NCBI RefSeq assembly: GCF_001262015.1
Contig: NZ_CP012074.1
Coordinates: 1,525,001-1,589,000 of the forward strand
Length of the DNA stretch: 64,000 nucleotides
DNA from: Prevotella fusca JCM 17724
Lineage (GTDB): Bacteria > Bacteroidota > Bacteroidia > Bacteroidales > Bacteroidaceae
Direction: 5' to 3'
Position numbers and translations under genes: made by a program. Under the pieces are notes generated by a model. It did not search any database. It worked only from the letters and a program-made list of their open reading frames with translations, and was not told the DNA's origin. This document shows positions 1 through 8,797 of this stretch, piece after piece. Position 1 is the first letter of the stretch. Each line of letters begins with the position of its first letter.

Positions 1-375
1 GAAGAGCTGGAAGAGCGTGTCTATATCTGCTGTACGATGGAGAACCAGCGACGAACGGACGAACGGCTCCCCATCTTTCAAGCGGCTCCACTCATACATC
101 GTGAAATCATTGTAGAACCGATGCTTGAAAGCATTGACTTCCGAGGTTCACTGAATGGTATTGAGCGCATCACCGTTGGAGGTGAATCGGGAACATACGC
201 CCGTCCCTGTCATTATGAATGGATATTGGATGTGCGCAGACAATGCGAACAAGCGGGCATAGGCTTTCATTTTATGCAGACTGGTGCCAACTTCTATAAA
301 GACGGTAAATATTATAAACTTACGCACAGGCTGCAAATGTCGCAGGCCGCACGTGCAAATATCAATATAGAATGA
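1..375 (+). CDS. DUF5131 family protein (phage Gp37/Gp68-like), 3' part
   Basis: The reading frame is open from the first base, so this is the C-terminal 124 codons of a gene that begins before the window. The visible part has VYICCTMENQ near the start, then GGESG followed by ARPCH, and a closing FHFMQTG segment. These are hallmarks of the DUF5131 (Gp37/Gp68) family, found in phages and in bacterial chromosomes. Members resemble radical SAM proteins, but their function is not established. The first in-window ATG (position 37) is internal. The stop overlaps the next gene by four bases (ATGA), so the two are translationally coupled. Confidence 0.8.
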   Translation, partial: EELEERVYICCTMENQRRTDERLPIFQAAPLIHREIIVEPMLESIDFRGSLNGIERITVGGESGTYARPCHYEWILDVRRQCEQAGIGFHFMQTGANFYKDGKYYKLTHRLQMSQAARANINIE

Positions 376-752
376 ACATTGAGGAATTCCGCCAACACTG
401 CCTTCCACTGAACGGTGTCACAGAAAAGATGCCGTTTGACAAGGCTAACAATGATTACGACCGCAACCTGCTGGTATTCTCCATCGGCGACAAGTGGTTC
501 TGCTTTGTGAATATTGAGGTCTTCGACTTCTGCGACCTGAAGTCTGCCCCAGATGTCTCTGCCGACTTACAGGCTGAATACGAAGCTGTAAAGCCCGGCT
601 ATCACATGAACCACAAGCATTGGATATCCGTCTACTTCAATCAGGATATACCCGACAAGCGTATCTTTGAGCTTATTGATGATGCTTACCAACGAGTGCT
701 GGGCTCACTGCCTAAGGGGGAACGGGAAAAGTACAAGGTGTCAAATATTTAA
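372..752 (+). CDS. MmcQ/YjbR family protein
   Basis: This 126-residue protein matches the MmcQ/YjbR (DUF419) fold family. It has an N-terminal NIEEFRQHCLPLNGVTEKMPFD-type opening, a central segment where GDKWFCFVNIE marks the conserved strand pair, and a C-terminal KHWISVYF plus LIDDAYQRVL helix. Family members are small cytoplasmic proteins with a CyaY-like fold and suspected DNA binding, with no proven role. The start overlaps the upstream stop by four bases, so it is probably cotranscribed with the DUF5131 gene. A hairpin terminator follows about 40 bases after the stop. Confidence 0.85.
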   Translation: MNIEEFRQHCLPLNGVTEKMPFDKANNDYDRNLLVFSIGDKWFCFVNIEVFDFCDLKSAPDVSADLQAEYEAVKPGYHMNHKHWISVYFNQDIPDKRIFELIDDAYQRVLGSLPKGEREKYKVSNI

Positions 753-794
753 TGGACAATACACGGCAAACTGATAACTTAAAATGCAGATAAT

Positions 795-832
795 ACGGAG
801 AAACAATCCAACATCAGGTCCTGTTTCTCCGT
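795..832 (+). terminator. Hairpin terminator after the MmcQ/YjbR gene
   Basis: Perfect 11-bp inverted repeat ACGGAGAAACA / TGTTTCTCCGT with a 16-base loop, followed by a T/C-rich stretch. It lies about 40 bases after the stop and before the next promoter. Confidence 0.6.
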
Positions 833-881
833 TCTCCATTTACTTTAACTATAAAAAAGCTGTTTTCATCCAATTAATACG

Positions 882-889
882 TATCTTTG
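882..889 (+). promoter_or_regulatory. -7 promoter box TATCTTTG
   Basis: This exact match to the Bacteroidota -7 consensus TAnnTTTG lies between the terminator and the outer-membrane protein gene. The -33 region about 20 bp upstream is poor (TGTTTT). Initiation here gives a leader of about 110-140 bases. Confidence 0.5.
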
Positions 890-1036
890 TCGCAGGAACA
901 ACACTATCCGCATGAAGATTAGTATAGAGGTATAGTATTATAAAACAGGGGGTGTAGTCTTTATCAAAACAAACAGAAACATTATCAACAGGAAAGAAAA
1001 CAATGATGACCTATCAAAAAAGGGTTAAGGATAGCT

Positions 1037-1816
1037 TTGTGTCTGTCTCTCCTCACACTCGTTCCAGTGCGCTCAATGGCACAGGACAACGACGACTTCT
1101 CGCCAGACGCACCCGGTGCAACAACCGGCGTCAGCATAATGCCCCAAGGAAAGATTGACTGGGAAACTGGTTTCTCGCACGAATGGAACAGGAGAAACGG
1201 TGCGCATGAACGTACATGGACTGTCAACACATCAATGTTCCGTCTCGGAATGACTCCACAGGCTGAGTTGAGACTGCAGATAGACGAATGTCTTACCCAC
1301 ACATCGGAAGGAAACTACGGAGGCATCGCCAATGCTGCTATTGGAACGAAAATCAAGGTTTATGAGGGTGGAAAGAGCTTGCCGAAAGTTGCTTTTATGG
1401 GTACATTGCTCATTCCCGGAGGCAGTCATGCACGCTACCTGCCCGGTCATGTCGGCTTTCAGGCGCATCTGCTATTTGAGAACGAGCTGAGCAGTAAGTT
1501 CACACTGGGCTATGAAGTGGGGAGTGATTGGAGCGGCGACACGAACAATCCCGACCTTTTCTTCGGTATCAACCTAACCTATCAGCCTTCTGACAAGTGG
1601 AGCTTCTTCGTCGAAAGCTATAACCGCTACAACTCTCAGCGACAGGACGACTGGGCAAAAGCGAGACGCAGCAGCCATTTCAACTGTATGAGTGAGTTCG
1701 GACTGACTTATATGCTTACGCCACGACTGCAATTAAACGCATACAGTGACATCTGTTTTAACGAGTTTTCCCGATACAATAACATCGGCTTTGGCATTGC
1801 GTGGCTGCTGAATTAA
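1037..1816 (+). CDS. Outer-membrane protein, phenol MetA-pathway transporter-like; signal peptide apparently frameshifted
   Basis: The protein has 259 residues when read from a TTG at 1037. The body has alternating aromatic strands, a GATTGVSIMPQGKIDWETG opening, and a C-terminal barrel ending in a hydrophobic residue (GIAWLLN). This suits the MetA-pathway outer-membrane family (PF13557), whose substrates are mostly unknown. The TTG start leaves a signal peptide with no positive n-region. The better start, ATG 1003 (MMTYQK), is in another frame. Removing one A from the A6 run at 1016-1021 would join it to GLRIALCLSLLTLVPVRSMA, a textbook signal peptide with a cleavage site near AQ. Either the gene is mutated or slipped, or the base call is wrong. 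The mature domain is intact. Confidence 0.7.
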   Translation: MCLSLLTLVPVRSMAQDNDDFSPDAPGATTGVSIMPQGKIDWETGFSHEWNRRNGAHERTWTVNTSMFRLGMTPQAELRLQIDECLTHTSEGNYGGIANAAIGTKIKVYEGGKSLPKVAFMGTLLIPGGSHARYLPGHVGFQAHLLFENELSSKFTLGYEVGSDWSGDTNNPDLFFGINLTYQPSDKWSFFVESYNRYNSQRQDDWAKARRSSHFNCMSEFGLTYMLTPRLQLNAYSDICFNEFSRYNNIGFGIAWLLN

Positions 1817-1922
1817 CCAAGGGAGCTTATTCATCAAGGAACTTTTCTACCTATAATCTATTCATAATTCGATTTTATTTCTTAATTTTGTGACGTTTTA
1901 AATTAGGGGTGTTGTGCCCCTA

Positions 1923-1930
1923 TACTTTTG
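1923..1930 (+). promoter_or_regulatory. mnmG: -7 promoter box TACTTTTG before mnmG
   Basis: TACTTTTG fits TAnnTTTG and ends 10 bases before the chosen mnmG ATG. If it is used, the leader is very short. The -33 partner is weak (TTTA, about 22 bp upstream). Confidence 0.45.
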
Positions 1931-1940
1931 TAAAAAGACG

Positions 1941-3812
1941 ATGAAATTCAAGTATGATGTACTTGTTATCGGCGGTGGACACGCAGGTTGCGAGGCTGCA
2001 ACAGCAGCAGCCAACATGGGTGCAAACACCTGTTTGGTAACAATGGATATGAATAAAATCGGTCAGATGAGCTGTAATCCAGCTGTCGGAGGAATTGCTA
2101 AAGGACAGATAGTCAGAGAGATAGATGCTCTTGGGGGCTATATGGGACTGGTAACCGACGCAACAGCGATACAGTTCCGTATGCTGAACCGGTCGAAAGG
2201 ACCTGCCGTATGGAGTCCACGAGCGCAGTGTGACCGTGGCAAGTTCATCTGGGAATGGCGGACAATACTCGACCATACTGACAACCTTGACATCTTTCAG
2301 GACCAAGCCGACGAATTACTGGTAGAGAATGATAAAGTGTTGGGAGTCAGAACAATATGGGGTATTGACATCTATGCACGTACGGTGGTTATCACTGCTG
2401 GCACATTCCTCAACGGACTGATGCACATCGGCAAGCGAAAGGTGGAAGGTGGACGATGCGCAGAGCCTGCTGTTCACAACTTTACAGAGAGTATCACGCG
2501 TCACGGTATTCGTGCCAAACGTATGAAAACCGGTACTCCCGTGCGTATTGACCGCCGTTCGGTTCACTTCGACGAGATGGAACCACAGCCGGGAGAGACG
2601 GATTATCACCAGTTCTCTTTCTATGGCCCGCACCGCCAGCTGCCACAGCTGCCCTGCTGGACCTGCAACACGAATGAGGAAGCGCACGAGGTGCTGCGCC
2701 GTGGAGTGGCTGACTCTCCCCTCTTCAACGGGCAGATTCAGAGTACAGGTCCACGCTATTGTCCTTCGATAGAGACGAAACTCGTCACCTTTCCCGACAA
2801 GAACAGCCATCCGCTCTTCCTTGAACCAGAGGGCGTGGATACGAACGAAATGTATCTGAACGGCTTTTCTTCAAGTATGCCTTGGGAGGTTCAGTTAGAG
2901 GCTATACACAAGATTCCCGCCCTGCGTGACGCAAAAATCTATCGCCCGGGCTATGCCATCGAATATGATTACTTTGACCCTACACAGCTGAAGCAGTCGT
3001 TGGAGTCGAAAGTCATCGAAGGATTGTTCTTTGCCGGACAGGTGAATGGTACCACTGGATACGAGGAAGCGGGCGGACAAGGCTTGGTGGCGGGTATCAA
3101 TGCCGCCCTGTTCTGCGCTGGCAAGGAGCCTTTCGTTATGAACAGGGACGAGAGTTACATCGGTGTGCTGATTGATGACCTCACGACAAAGGGCGTTGAC
3201 GAGCCTTACCGCATGTTTACTTCGCGTGCAGAATACCGTATTCTTCTACGTCAGGATGATGCTGATGCACGTCTGACGGAGCGGGCTTATAATATAGGTA
3301 CAGCTAAGCAGGACCGCTACGACTGGTGGATGCAGAAGAAGGAGAATATCAACCGTATTCTTGACTTCTGTAACAACACTTCGGTCAAGCCGGATTTAGT
3401 AAACGGTTTCTTGGAACAATTGGGAACGTCTCCTATCAAGGGAGCAACTAAGATTACAGAACTTGTGGCACGACCACAGATCAACTTCGAGAATCTCTCA
3501 GCTGTTGTTCCGAGCCTGAAGGAGGCTATTGAGGCTTCGCCTAACCGCAAGGAAGAGATTGCCGAGGCTGCGGAAATCAAATTGAAGTACAAGGGCTATA
3601 TTGACCGTGAACGTGTATTTGCTGAAAAGATGCACCGCCTTGAAGATATAAAAATCAAAGGACACTTCAGGTATAGTGAGCTGCATGACCTTTCAACAGA
3701 GTGCCGACAGAAGTTAGAGCAGATTCAACCGGAAACGCTCGCACAGGCAAGTCGCATCCCTGGAGTTAGTCCAAGTGACATCAATGTACTGCTTGTCCTG
3801 ATGGGAAGATAA
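1941..3812 (+). CDS. mnmG: tRNA uridine-5-carboxymethylaminomethyl modification enzyme MnmG (GidA)
   Basis: MnmG works with MnmE to install the cmnm5 group on U34 of certain tRNAs, using FAD and folate. The 623-residue length is normal. The dinucleotide-binding motif GGGHAG is at residues 11-16, followed by CNPAVGGIAKGQIVREID. The late motif GLFFAGQVNGTTGYEEAGGQ binds FAD, and the C-terminal helical MnmE-binding region is complete. The start was placed at ATG 1941 (MKFKYDVLVIGGG) rather than the upstream GTG 1914, because family members begin directly at this strand and the -7 box overlaps the extra codons. mnmG often lies near replication origins, which is of interest given the parS site just downstream. 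Confidence 0.97.
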   Translation: MKFKYDVLVIGGGHAGCEAATAAANMGANTCLVTMDMNKIGQMSCNPAVGGIAKGQIVREIDALGGYMGLVTDATAIQFRMLNRSKGPAVWSPRAQCDRGKFIWEWRTILDHTDNLDIFQDQADELLVENDKVLGVRTIWGIDIYARTVVITAGTFLNGLMHIGKRKVEGGRCAEPAVHNFTESITRHGIRAKRMKTGTPVRIDRRSVHFDEMEPQPGETDYHQFSFYGPHRQLPQLPCWTCNTNEEAHEVLRRGVADSPLFNGQIQSTGPRYCPSIETKLVTFPDKNSHPLFLEPEGVDTNEMYLNGFSSSMPWEVQLEAIHKIPALRDAKIYRPGYAIEYDYFDPTQLKQSLESKVIEGLFFAGQVNGTTGYEEAGGQGLVAGINAALFCAGKEPFVMNRDESYIGVLIDDLTTKGVDEPYRMFTSRAEYRILLRQDDADARLTERAYNIGTAKQDRYDWWMQKKENINRILDFCNNTSVKPDLVNGFLEQLGTSPIKGATKITELVARPQINFENLSAVVPSLKEAIEASPNRKEEIAEAAEIKLKYKGYIDRERVFAEKMHRLEDIKIKGHFRYSELHDLSTECRQKLEQIQPETLAQASRIPGVSPSDINVLLVLMGR

Positions 3813-3880
3813 GTGTAATGGAACTGAAAAGGTCCAACACGTGAACGGAACAGCAGTCTGACAAGCTCGGAAAAGCATAC

Positions 3881-3896
3881 TGTTTCACGTGAAACA
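3881..3896. other. parS-like ParB binding site, perfect palindrome
   Basis: TGTTTCACGTGAAACA is a perfect 16-bp palindrome identical to the widely conserved bacterial chromosomal parS consensus. It lies in the mnmG-apt intergenic region and overlaps the rejected upstream apt start (GTG 3889). No parA or parB gene is in the window. Confidence 0.75.
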
Positions 3897-3930
3897 AATG
3901 CATAAAACAAAACTATATAACAATCTGAAA

Positions 3931-4461
3931 ATGAACAAAGAACTATTATTAGACAACCTGAGATGTATCCCGGATTGGCCTATTAAGGGTGTTAACTTCC
4001 GAGATGTTACCACCCTGTTCAAGTCACCTGAAGCTCTTCAGGAGATTACTGACGAAATGGTTGAACTCTACGAAGACAAGGGTGTAACTAAAATTGTGGG
4101 TATCGAGAGCCGTGGCTTCGTTATGTCGTCTGCCGTTGCAACCCGTTTAGGTGCAGGTATCGTGCTTTGCCGCAAGCCAGGAAAGCTCCCTTGTGAGACC
4201 GTACAGGAGAGTTATCAGAAGGAATACGGCATGGACACAATCGAAATTCACAAGGATGCTATCAACGAGAATGACATTGTTCTCCTCCACGACGACCTCC
4301 TTGCAACAGGCGGAACGATGAAGGCTGCCTGCGACCTCGTCAAGAAGTTCAAGCCAAAGAAAGTGTATTGTAACTTCATTATCGAACTTCACACGGAGTT
4401 TCCTAATAGCCGTGACCAGTTCGACAAGGACGTTGAAATTAGTTCTTTGCTCCAATTCTAA
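3931..4461 (+). CDS. apt: Adenine phosphoribosyltransferase
   Basis: Apt salvages adenine by transferring it to PRPP to make AMP. The 176-residue protein has the PRPP-binding loop VLLHDDLLATGGTMKAA, the family opening IPDWPIKGVNFRDVTTLF, and the GIESRGFV segment. The start is ATG 3931 (MNKELLLDNLRCIPDWP), which matches the usual Apt N-terminus. The longer GTG reading from 3889 would begin inside the parS palindrome. A hairpin terminator follows the stop. The gene sits between mnmG and uvrC. Confidence 0.96.
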   Translation: MNKELLLDNLRCIPDWPIKGVNFRDVTTLFKSPEALQEITDEMVELYEDKGVTKIVGIESRGFVMSSAVATRLGAGIVLCRKPGKLPCETVQESYQKEYGMDTIEIHKDAINENDIVLLHDDLLATGGTMKAACDLVKKFKPKKVYCNFIIELHTEFPNSRDQFDKDVEISSLLQF

Positions 4462-4531
4462 TCAGCAAGACTGTGACAAGTATCTTTCCTCCCTACCCTT
4501 TTAAATAACAAAGAGGAAATGAAATGAAAAT

Positions 4532-4580
4532 AAAAGAACGAGGAGCATCCCGCAGATCGGGCCGCTCCTCGTCTCTTTTA
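4532..4580 (+). terminator. Terminator downstream of apt
   Basis: Stem ACGAGGAGC (4538-4546) pairs with GCTCCTCGT (4564-4572). It is flanked by an A-rich left arm (AAAAGA) and a right arm ending in TCTCTTTT, which gives a bidirectional rho-independent terminator shape. Confidence 0.6.
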
Positions 4581-4663
4581 AAATACATCTCTGCTACTTG
4601 CCCACATACTCTTAGATTACAACATCCTTCCCCCTCCCTTCTCTTCGAAGCCCGTCGACACCA

Positions 4664-4702
4664 GCAAACACGTGAAACAGCCTTCACGTTCCACGTGAAA
4701 CA
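4664..4702. other. Second parS-like site (4687-4702) with adjacent half site (4664-4679)
   Basis: CGTTCCACGTGAAACA at 4687-4702 differs from TGTTTCACGTGAAACA at two positions, and from the Bacillus variant TGTTCCACGTGAAACA at one. A half site ACACGTGAAACA ends at 4679, eight bases upstream. Both lie in the apt-uvrC intergenic region, 0.8 kb from the perfect site. Confidence 0.6.
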
Positions 4703-4742
4703 AAACGTTTTAAAACACCTTTAAACAAAGGAGTTACGCAAA

Positions 4743-6578
4743 ATGAATAAAGAAGAAAACTTGAAGCGAACAGCTTATCTAAAGAACATTGTGCTCAACA
4801 TGCCCGAGAAACCGGGCACGTATCAGTTCTATGATAATGAGAAAACTATCATCTATGTCGGCAAAGCAAAGAATCTGAAGAGGCGTGTTTCATCATACTT
4901 TCATAAAGAGGTTGACCGCTTCAAGACAAAAGTACTGGTTTCTAAGATTCACGATATTTCCTACTCTGTGGTCAAGACAGAGGAAGATGCGCTTTTGATA
5001 GAGAATCAACTTATCAAGCAATACAAGCCAAAATACAATGTATTGCTCAAAGATGGAAAGACTTATCCCAGTATTTGCGTAACAAACGAATACTTCCCAC
5101 GCATCTTCAAGACACGCACTATCAACAAACGCTACGGCACTTTCTACGGTCCTTACAGCCACATCGGAAGCATGTACGCCATTCTTGACATTATAAAGAA
5201 GGTATACAAGCCCCGCACCTGTCGCTTCCCTATTACGAAAGAAGGAATCGAGCAAGGTAAATACAAGCCTTGCTTAGAGTATCATCTACATAACTGTGGA
5301 GCTCCTTGTATCAACAAACAAAGTTATGAAGATTATCAGGAAGCTATAAAACAAGCACGGGAAGTATTGAAAGGAAACACCCGTGAAGTCCAGAAACTCC
5401 TGAAAAAACAAATGGAGAAATATGCAGAAGAGCTGCGGTTTGAGGAAGCTGAACTCTGTAAACAACGCTATCTCGCTCTCGATAACTTCGCTGCAAAGAG
5501 CGAAATCGTTAGTCATACGATTACAGATGTCGATGTATTCACAATTGTAAGCGACGATACAAGAAAGAATGCTTTTATCAATTATATTCACGTAACCAAC
5601 GGTGCAATCAATCAAAGTTTCACTTATGAATACAAGCGTAAGCTCGATGAGTCCGATGAAGAACTGCTTAACGAGGCTATTCCAGAGATACGTGAACGGT
5701 TCAACAGCACAGCCAAGGAGATTATCGTCCCCTTTGAACTTGATTTCAAAGTGAAAGGTGCAGAGTTCTTTATCCCACAGCGGGGCGACAAACATCATCT
5801 TTTAGAGCTTTCAGAGATGAATGCCAAGCAATACAAGTTCGACCGCTTGAAACAAACAGAAAAGCTGAATCCAGAGCAAAAACAGACCCGTTTGATGCGA
5901 GAACTACAGGAAAAGCTGAAGTTAACGAAGCTACCTTATCACATAGAATGCTTTGATAACTCCAACATTTCCGGCACTGACGCTGTCGCTGGCTGTATAG
6001 TATATAAGGGAATGAAGCCCTCCAAGAAGGATTATCGCAAATACAACATCAAGACAGTAACTGGTCCTGACGACTACGCATCCATGCAAGAGGTTGTCAG
6101 ACGACGTTACAGCCGGATGCAGGAAGAAGAAACTCCCCTGCCCGACCTCATCATCACGGATGGTGGAAAGGGGCAGATGGAAGTGGTCAGAGAGGTGGTC
6201 GAAGACGAACTCCATCTGAATATCCCCATTGCAGGACTCGCCAAAGACGACCGCCACCGCACCAACGAACTCCTTTTCGGATTCCCACAACAGACAATTG
6301 CCTTAGACATCAAGGGCGAACTCTTCAAGGTTCTCACCCAGATACAGGATGAAGTGCACCGCTACGCTATCTCCTTCCACCGCAAAAAACGCTCTAAAAA
6401 TCAGTTACACAGCGAGTTAGATAATATCAAGGGCGTCGGACCAAAGACAAAAGACGCATTATTAAAGAAACTGAAGAGCGTAAAAAGGATTAAAGAAGCT
6501 GAAAATCAAGAACTTACAAGTATAATAGGCGCAAGTAAAGCGAGTATTGTTTACAATTATTTTCACTCTGACAGGTAA
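4743..6578 (+). CDS. uvrC: Excinuclease ABC subunit C
   Basis: UvrC makes both incisions in nucleotide excision repair after loading by UvrB. The 611-residue protein is complete. It has a GIY-YIG endonuclease domain near residues 20-95 (PGTYQFYD, then IIYVGKAKNLKRRVSSYF), a UVR motif around 220-245 that contacts UvrB, an RNase H-like nuclease domain with IECFDNSNISGTDAVAG and LIITDGGKGQ, and a C-terminal helix-hairpin-helix (IKGVGPKTKDALLKKL). The dtd promoter begins about 20 bases after its stop. Confidence 0.97.
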   Translation: MNKEENLKRTAYLKNIVLNMPEKPGTYQFYDNEKTIIYVGKAKNLKRRVSSYFHKEVDRFKTKVLVSKIHDISYSVVKTEEDALLIENQLIKQYKPKYNVLLKDGKTYPSICVTNEYFPRIFKTRTINKRYGTFYGPYSHIGSMYAILDIIKKVYKPRTCRFPITKEGIEQGKYKPCLEYHLHNCGAPCINKQSYEDYQEAIKQAREVLKGNTREVQKLLKKQMEKYAEELRFEEAELCKQRYLALDNFAAKSEIVSHTITDVDVFTIVSDDTRKNAFINYIHVTNGAINQSFTYEYKRKLDESDEELLNEAIPEIRERFNSTAKEIIVPFELDFKVKGAEFFIPQRGDKHHLLELSEMNAKQYKFDRLKQTEKLNPEQKQTRLMRELQEKLKLTKLPYHIECFDNSNISGTDAVAGCIVYKGMKPSKKDYRKYNIKTVTGPDDYASMQEVVRRRYSRMQEEETPLPDLIITDGGKGQMEVVREVVEDELHLNIPIAGLAKDDRHRTNELLFGFPQQTIALDIKGELFKVLTQIQDEVHRYAISFHRKKRSKNQLHSELDNIKGVGPKTKDALLKKLKSVKRIKEAENQELTSIIGASKASIVYNYFHSDR

Positions 6579-6596
6579 ATTGTCAAATAAATATTG

Positions 6597-6604
6597 TATA
6601 TTTG
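6597..6604 (+). promoter_or_regulatory. dtd: -7 promoter box TATATTTG before dtd
   Basis: TATATTTG fits TAnnTTTG and lies only four bases from the dtd ATG, so transcription would start at or next to the start codon. The -33 element is weak. Confidence 0.5.
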
Positions 6605-6608
6605 CGAT

Positions 6609-7061
6609 ATGAGAATTGTGATACAACGTGTTAGCCAGGCTTGTGTTACCATCAACAAGCAAGTAAAGTCTTCCATAGGAGCCGGTTACCTTGTCCTCCT
6701 CGGCATTGGTAAAGACGACACTGAAGAAGATGTCAACTGGTTAGTAAAGAAAGTGATAGCCTTGCGTGTTTTCGACGATGAAATGGGCGTAATGAACCGC
6801 AGCATCATGGATGTTGATGGCGAAATACTCGTTGTTTCCCAGTTCACCCTTATGGGAAGCCATAAGAAAGGAAACCGTCCAAGCTGGATTCATGCAGCCC
6901 CACACGAAATCTCCATCCCGCTCTATAATCGCTTCTGTGCCGCTCTGAGCGACGCCTTGAGTAAGCCTGTAGGTACTGGAGAGTTCGGCGCAGACATGAA
7001 GGTGGAATTACTGAATGATGGTCCTGTAACCATCTGCATGGATACAAAAAACAAGGAGTAA
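6609..7061 (+). CDS. dtd: D-aminoacyl-tRNA deacylase
   Basis: Dtd hydrolyses D-aminoacyl-tRNAs (and glycyl-tRNA(Ala)), keeping D-amino acids out of proteins. The 150-residue protein opens with the family signature MRIVIQRVSQACV. It has SQFTLMG, the motif with the invariant Ser-Gln pair, and ends with NDGPVTICMDT, the cross-subunit Gly-Pro motif. ATG 6609 was chosen because the upstream TTG would place the promoter box inside the coding region. In this lineage dtd is commonly followed by the MazG-like gene and deoC, as here. Confidence 0.96.
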   Translation: MRIVIQRVSQACVTINKQVKSSIGAGYLVLLGIGKDDTEEDVNWLVKKVIALRVFDDEMGVMNRSIMDVDGEILVVSQFTLMGSHKKGNRPSWIHAAPHEISIPLYNRFCAALSDALSKPVGTGEFGADMKVELLNDGPVTICMDTKNKE

Positions 7062-7257
7062 ACTTCACCGGGCTACCTCAACAACGCTTGACAGAAGAAA
7101 GACAAACAGGATTTGAAGGTAAATAAACAAAGAGAAAAGCGATAGAATGGGGATTTTTCTCCATCTTTCTTACCAGAGTTCACCACACATATCCGCTTCA
7201 ACCTGTACCTATTAATAGCTTGTCAACACACATCATCAAACAAAAATAACAGAAACA

Positions 7258-7581
7258 ATGACGATAAAAGAAGCACAGCAAGCCGTTGACAAATGGATAA
7301 AGGAAAACGGTGTACGCTACTTCAGCGAGCTGACAAACATGGCATGCCTCACAGAAGAAGTAGGAGAACTGGCACGTGTGATGGCACGTACATACGGAGA
7401 CCAGAGCTTCAAGGAGGGTGAAAAGCCTAACTTAGGCGAAGAAATGGCTGATATTCTATGGGTTCTGCTCTGCCTTGCCAATCAAACCAGCGTCAATCTC
7501 ACCGAGGAATTACAAAAGAGTTTTGACAAGAAAACCAAACGTGACAAAGATAGGCATAAAAACAATCCAAAATTAAAATGA
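7258..7581 (+). CDS. MazG-like nucleotide pyrophosphohydrolase
   Basis: This short single-domain all-alpha NTP pyrophosphohydrolase has 107 residues. The metal-binding acidic helices are visible as CLTEEVGELARV and GEEMADILWVLLCLAN, the EExxE and ExxxD pattern of the MazG family. It probably removes non-canonical or excess nucleoside triphosphates. It lies between dtd and deoC, about 200 bases from each, and is probably part of the same nucleotide and tRNA quality-control cluster. The lysine-rich C-terminus has no recognisable domain. Confidence 0.9.
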   Translation: MTIKEAQQAVDKWIKENGVRYFSELTNMACLTEEVGELARVMARTYGDQSFKEGEKPNLGEEMADILWVLLCLANQTSVNLTEELQKSFDKKTKRDKDRHKNNPKLK

Positions 7582-7782
7582 GACTATTTAATCCAATAAA
7601 ATAACCTATAATATAAAAACGAAAGCTATTTTAGGGAAAAATAAAACTCTGACTGAATGTCAAAACTACGTTTCTCCAATATCAAAAAACGACAATGGAA
7701 AACGACAAAATGCAGAAACATGCTTTTATACATTCACTTCTCTACATAGAAACCATAACAACAAATATAATTAAAACTAATC

Positions 7783-8730
7783 ATGGGTACAATTAAAGAC
7801 ACAGTATCAAAAGACATCCAGGCGCAAAAAAACGTTGGAATCGTCGAAAAAAGCGAGTATGATCAGGCTTTGGCACAGTACAACCTCAACATCACTGACG
7901 AGGAAGTAAAGGCTGCCGTAACAAAGATTATCGCTGAAAAAGTATCAGAGAACGACAACCTTGAGGTAAAGAAGTTCCTCTTGGGAAGCGTTGAGCTAAC
8001 TACACTCAGCACAACAGACACTGAAGAAAAGGTGCTCGCCATGGTTGAGAAGGTAAACCGATTCGACAGCGAATATCCTGACCTCCCTCACGTTGCAGCT
8101 CTCTGCGCCTATCCTTGCTTCACAAAACTGATGGCAGACAGCCTTGAGGTTGATGGCGTTGACATTACAAATGTAACGGGTAACTTCCCATCTTCACAGA
8201 CATTCCTGGAGGTAAAGACCATCGAAACAGCCCTCGCTATCAAGGACGGTGCAACCCACATCGACATTGTCCTTCCAGTAGGAAAGTTCCTTTCCGGCGA
8301 TTACGAAGGCGTTTGTGACACCATCAGCGAGATGAAACAGGTATGCGGTGATGTGCCAATGAAGGTCATTCTTGAGACAGGTGACCTCCGTAACGCCAGC
8401 GACATCAAGACTGCTGCCCTCCTCTCTATGTATGCTGGTGCTGACTATATTAAGACAAGCACAGGCAAGGAGAAGGTCAGTGCAACCCCAGAGTCTGTGT
8501 ATGTAATGTGCCAGGCTATCAAGGAGTACTATGACAAGACGGGCATTCAGATTGGTTTGAAGCCTGCCGGAGGCATCAATACGGTGATGGATGCAGTTAT
8601 CTACTACACTATCGTCAAGGAGGTTCTCGGTGAGAAATGGCTCACTAACTACTGGTTCCGCATGGGTACCAGCCGTCTTACCAATCTCTTGCTCAGCGAA
8701 ATCATTGGTACTGAAACTAATTTCTTCTAA
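7783..8730 (+). CDS. deoC: Deoxyribose-phosphate aldolase
   Basis: DeoC splits 2-deoxyribose-5-phosphate into glyceraldehyde-3-phosphate and acetaldehyde in deoxynucleoside catabolism. The 315-residue protein is a TIM barrel. The Schiff-base lysine segment is YIKTSTGKEK, the second active-site lysine lies in IGLKPAGGI, and the catalytic Asp is in the THIDIVLPVG strand. The N-terminal 60 residues or so are longer than in the short E. coli-type enzyme, as is usual in Bacteroidota. Two hairpin terminators follow. Confidence 0.95.
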   Translation: MGTIKDTVSKDIQAQKNVGIVEKSEYDQALAQYNLNITDEEVKAAVTKIIAEKVSENDNLEVKKFLLGSVELTTLSTTDTEEKVLAMVEKVNRFDSEYPDLPHVAALCAYPCFTKLMADSLEVDGVDITNVTGNFPSSQTFLEVKTIETALAIKDGATHIDIVLPVGKFLSGDYEGVCDTISEMKQVCGDVPMKVILETGDLRNASDIKTAALLSMYAGADYIKTSTGKEKVSATPESVYVMCQAIKEYYDKTGIQIGLKPAGGINTVMDAVIYYTIVKEVLGEKWLTNYWFRMGTSRLTNLLLSEIIGTETNFF

Positions 8731-8739
8731 GTTTCTCCT

Positions 8740-8770
8740 ATCATCAGCACAAAATTAAAGTGCTGATGAT
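8740..8770 (+). terminator. Hairpin directly after deoC
   Basis: Perfect 11-bp stem ATCATCAGCAC / GTGCTGATGAT with a 9-base A-rich loop, beginning 10 bases after the deoC stop. The T tail is poor (TATATAAG), so it may act with the next hairpin. Confidence 0.6.
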
Positions 8771-8797
8771 TATATAAGATAAAACAAAAATAACTAA

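Noticed and set aside
1914..1940. GTG start of mnmG at 1914
   Set aside because: The extra nine residues are not family-like and overlap the -7 box.
3889..3930. GTG start of apt at 3889
   Set aside because: It lies within the parS palindrome, and the added residues do not resemble Apt.
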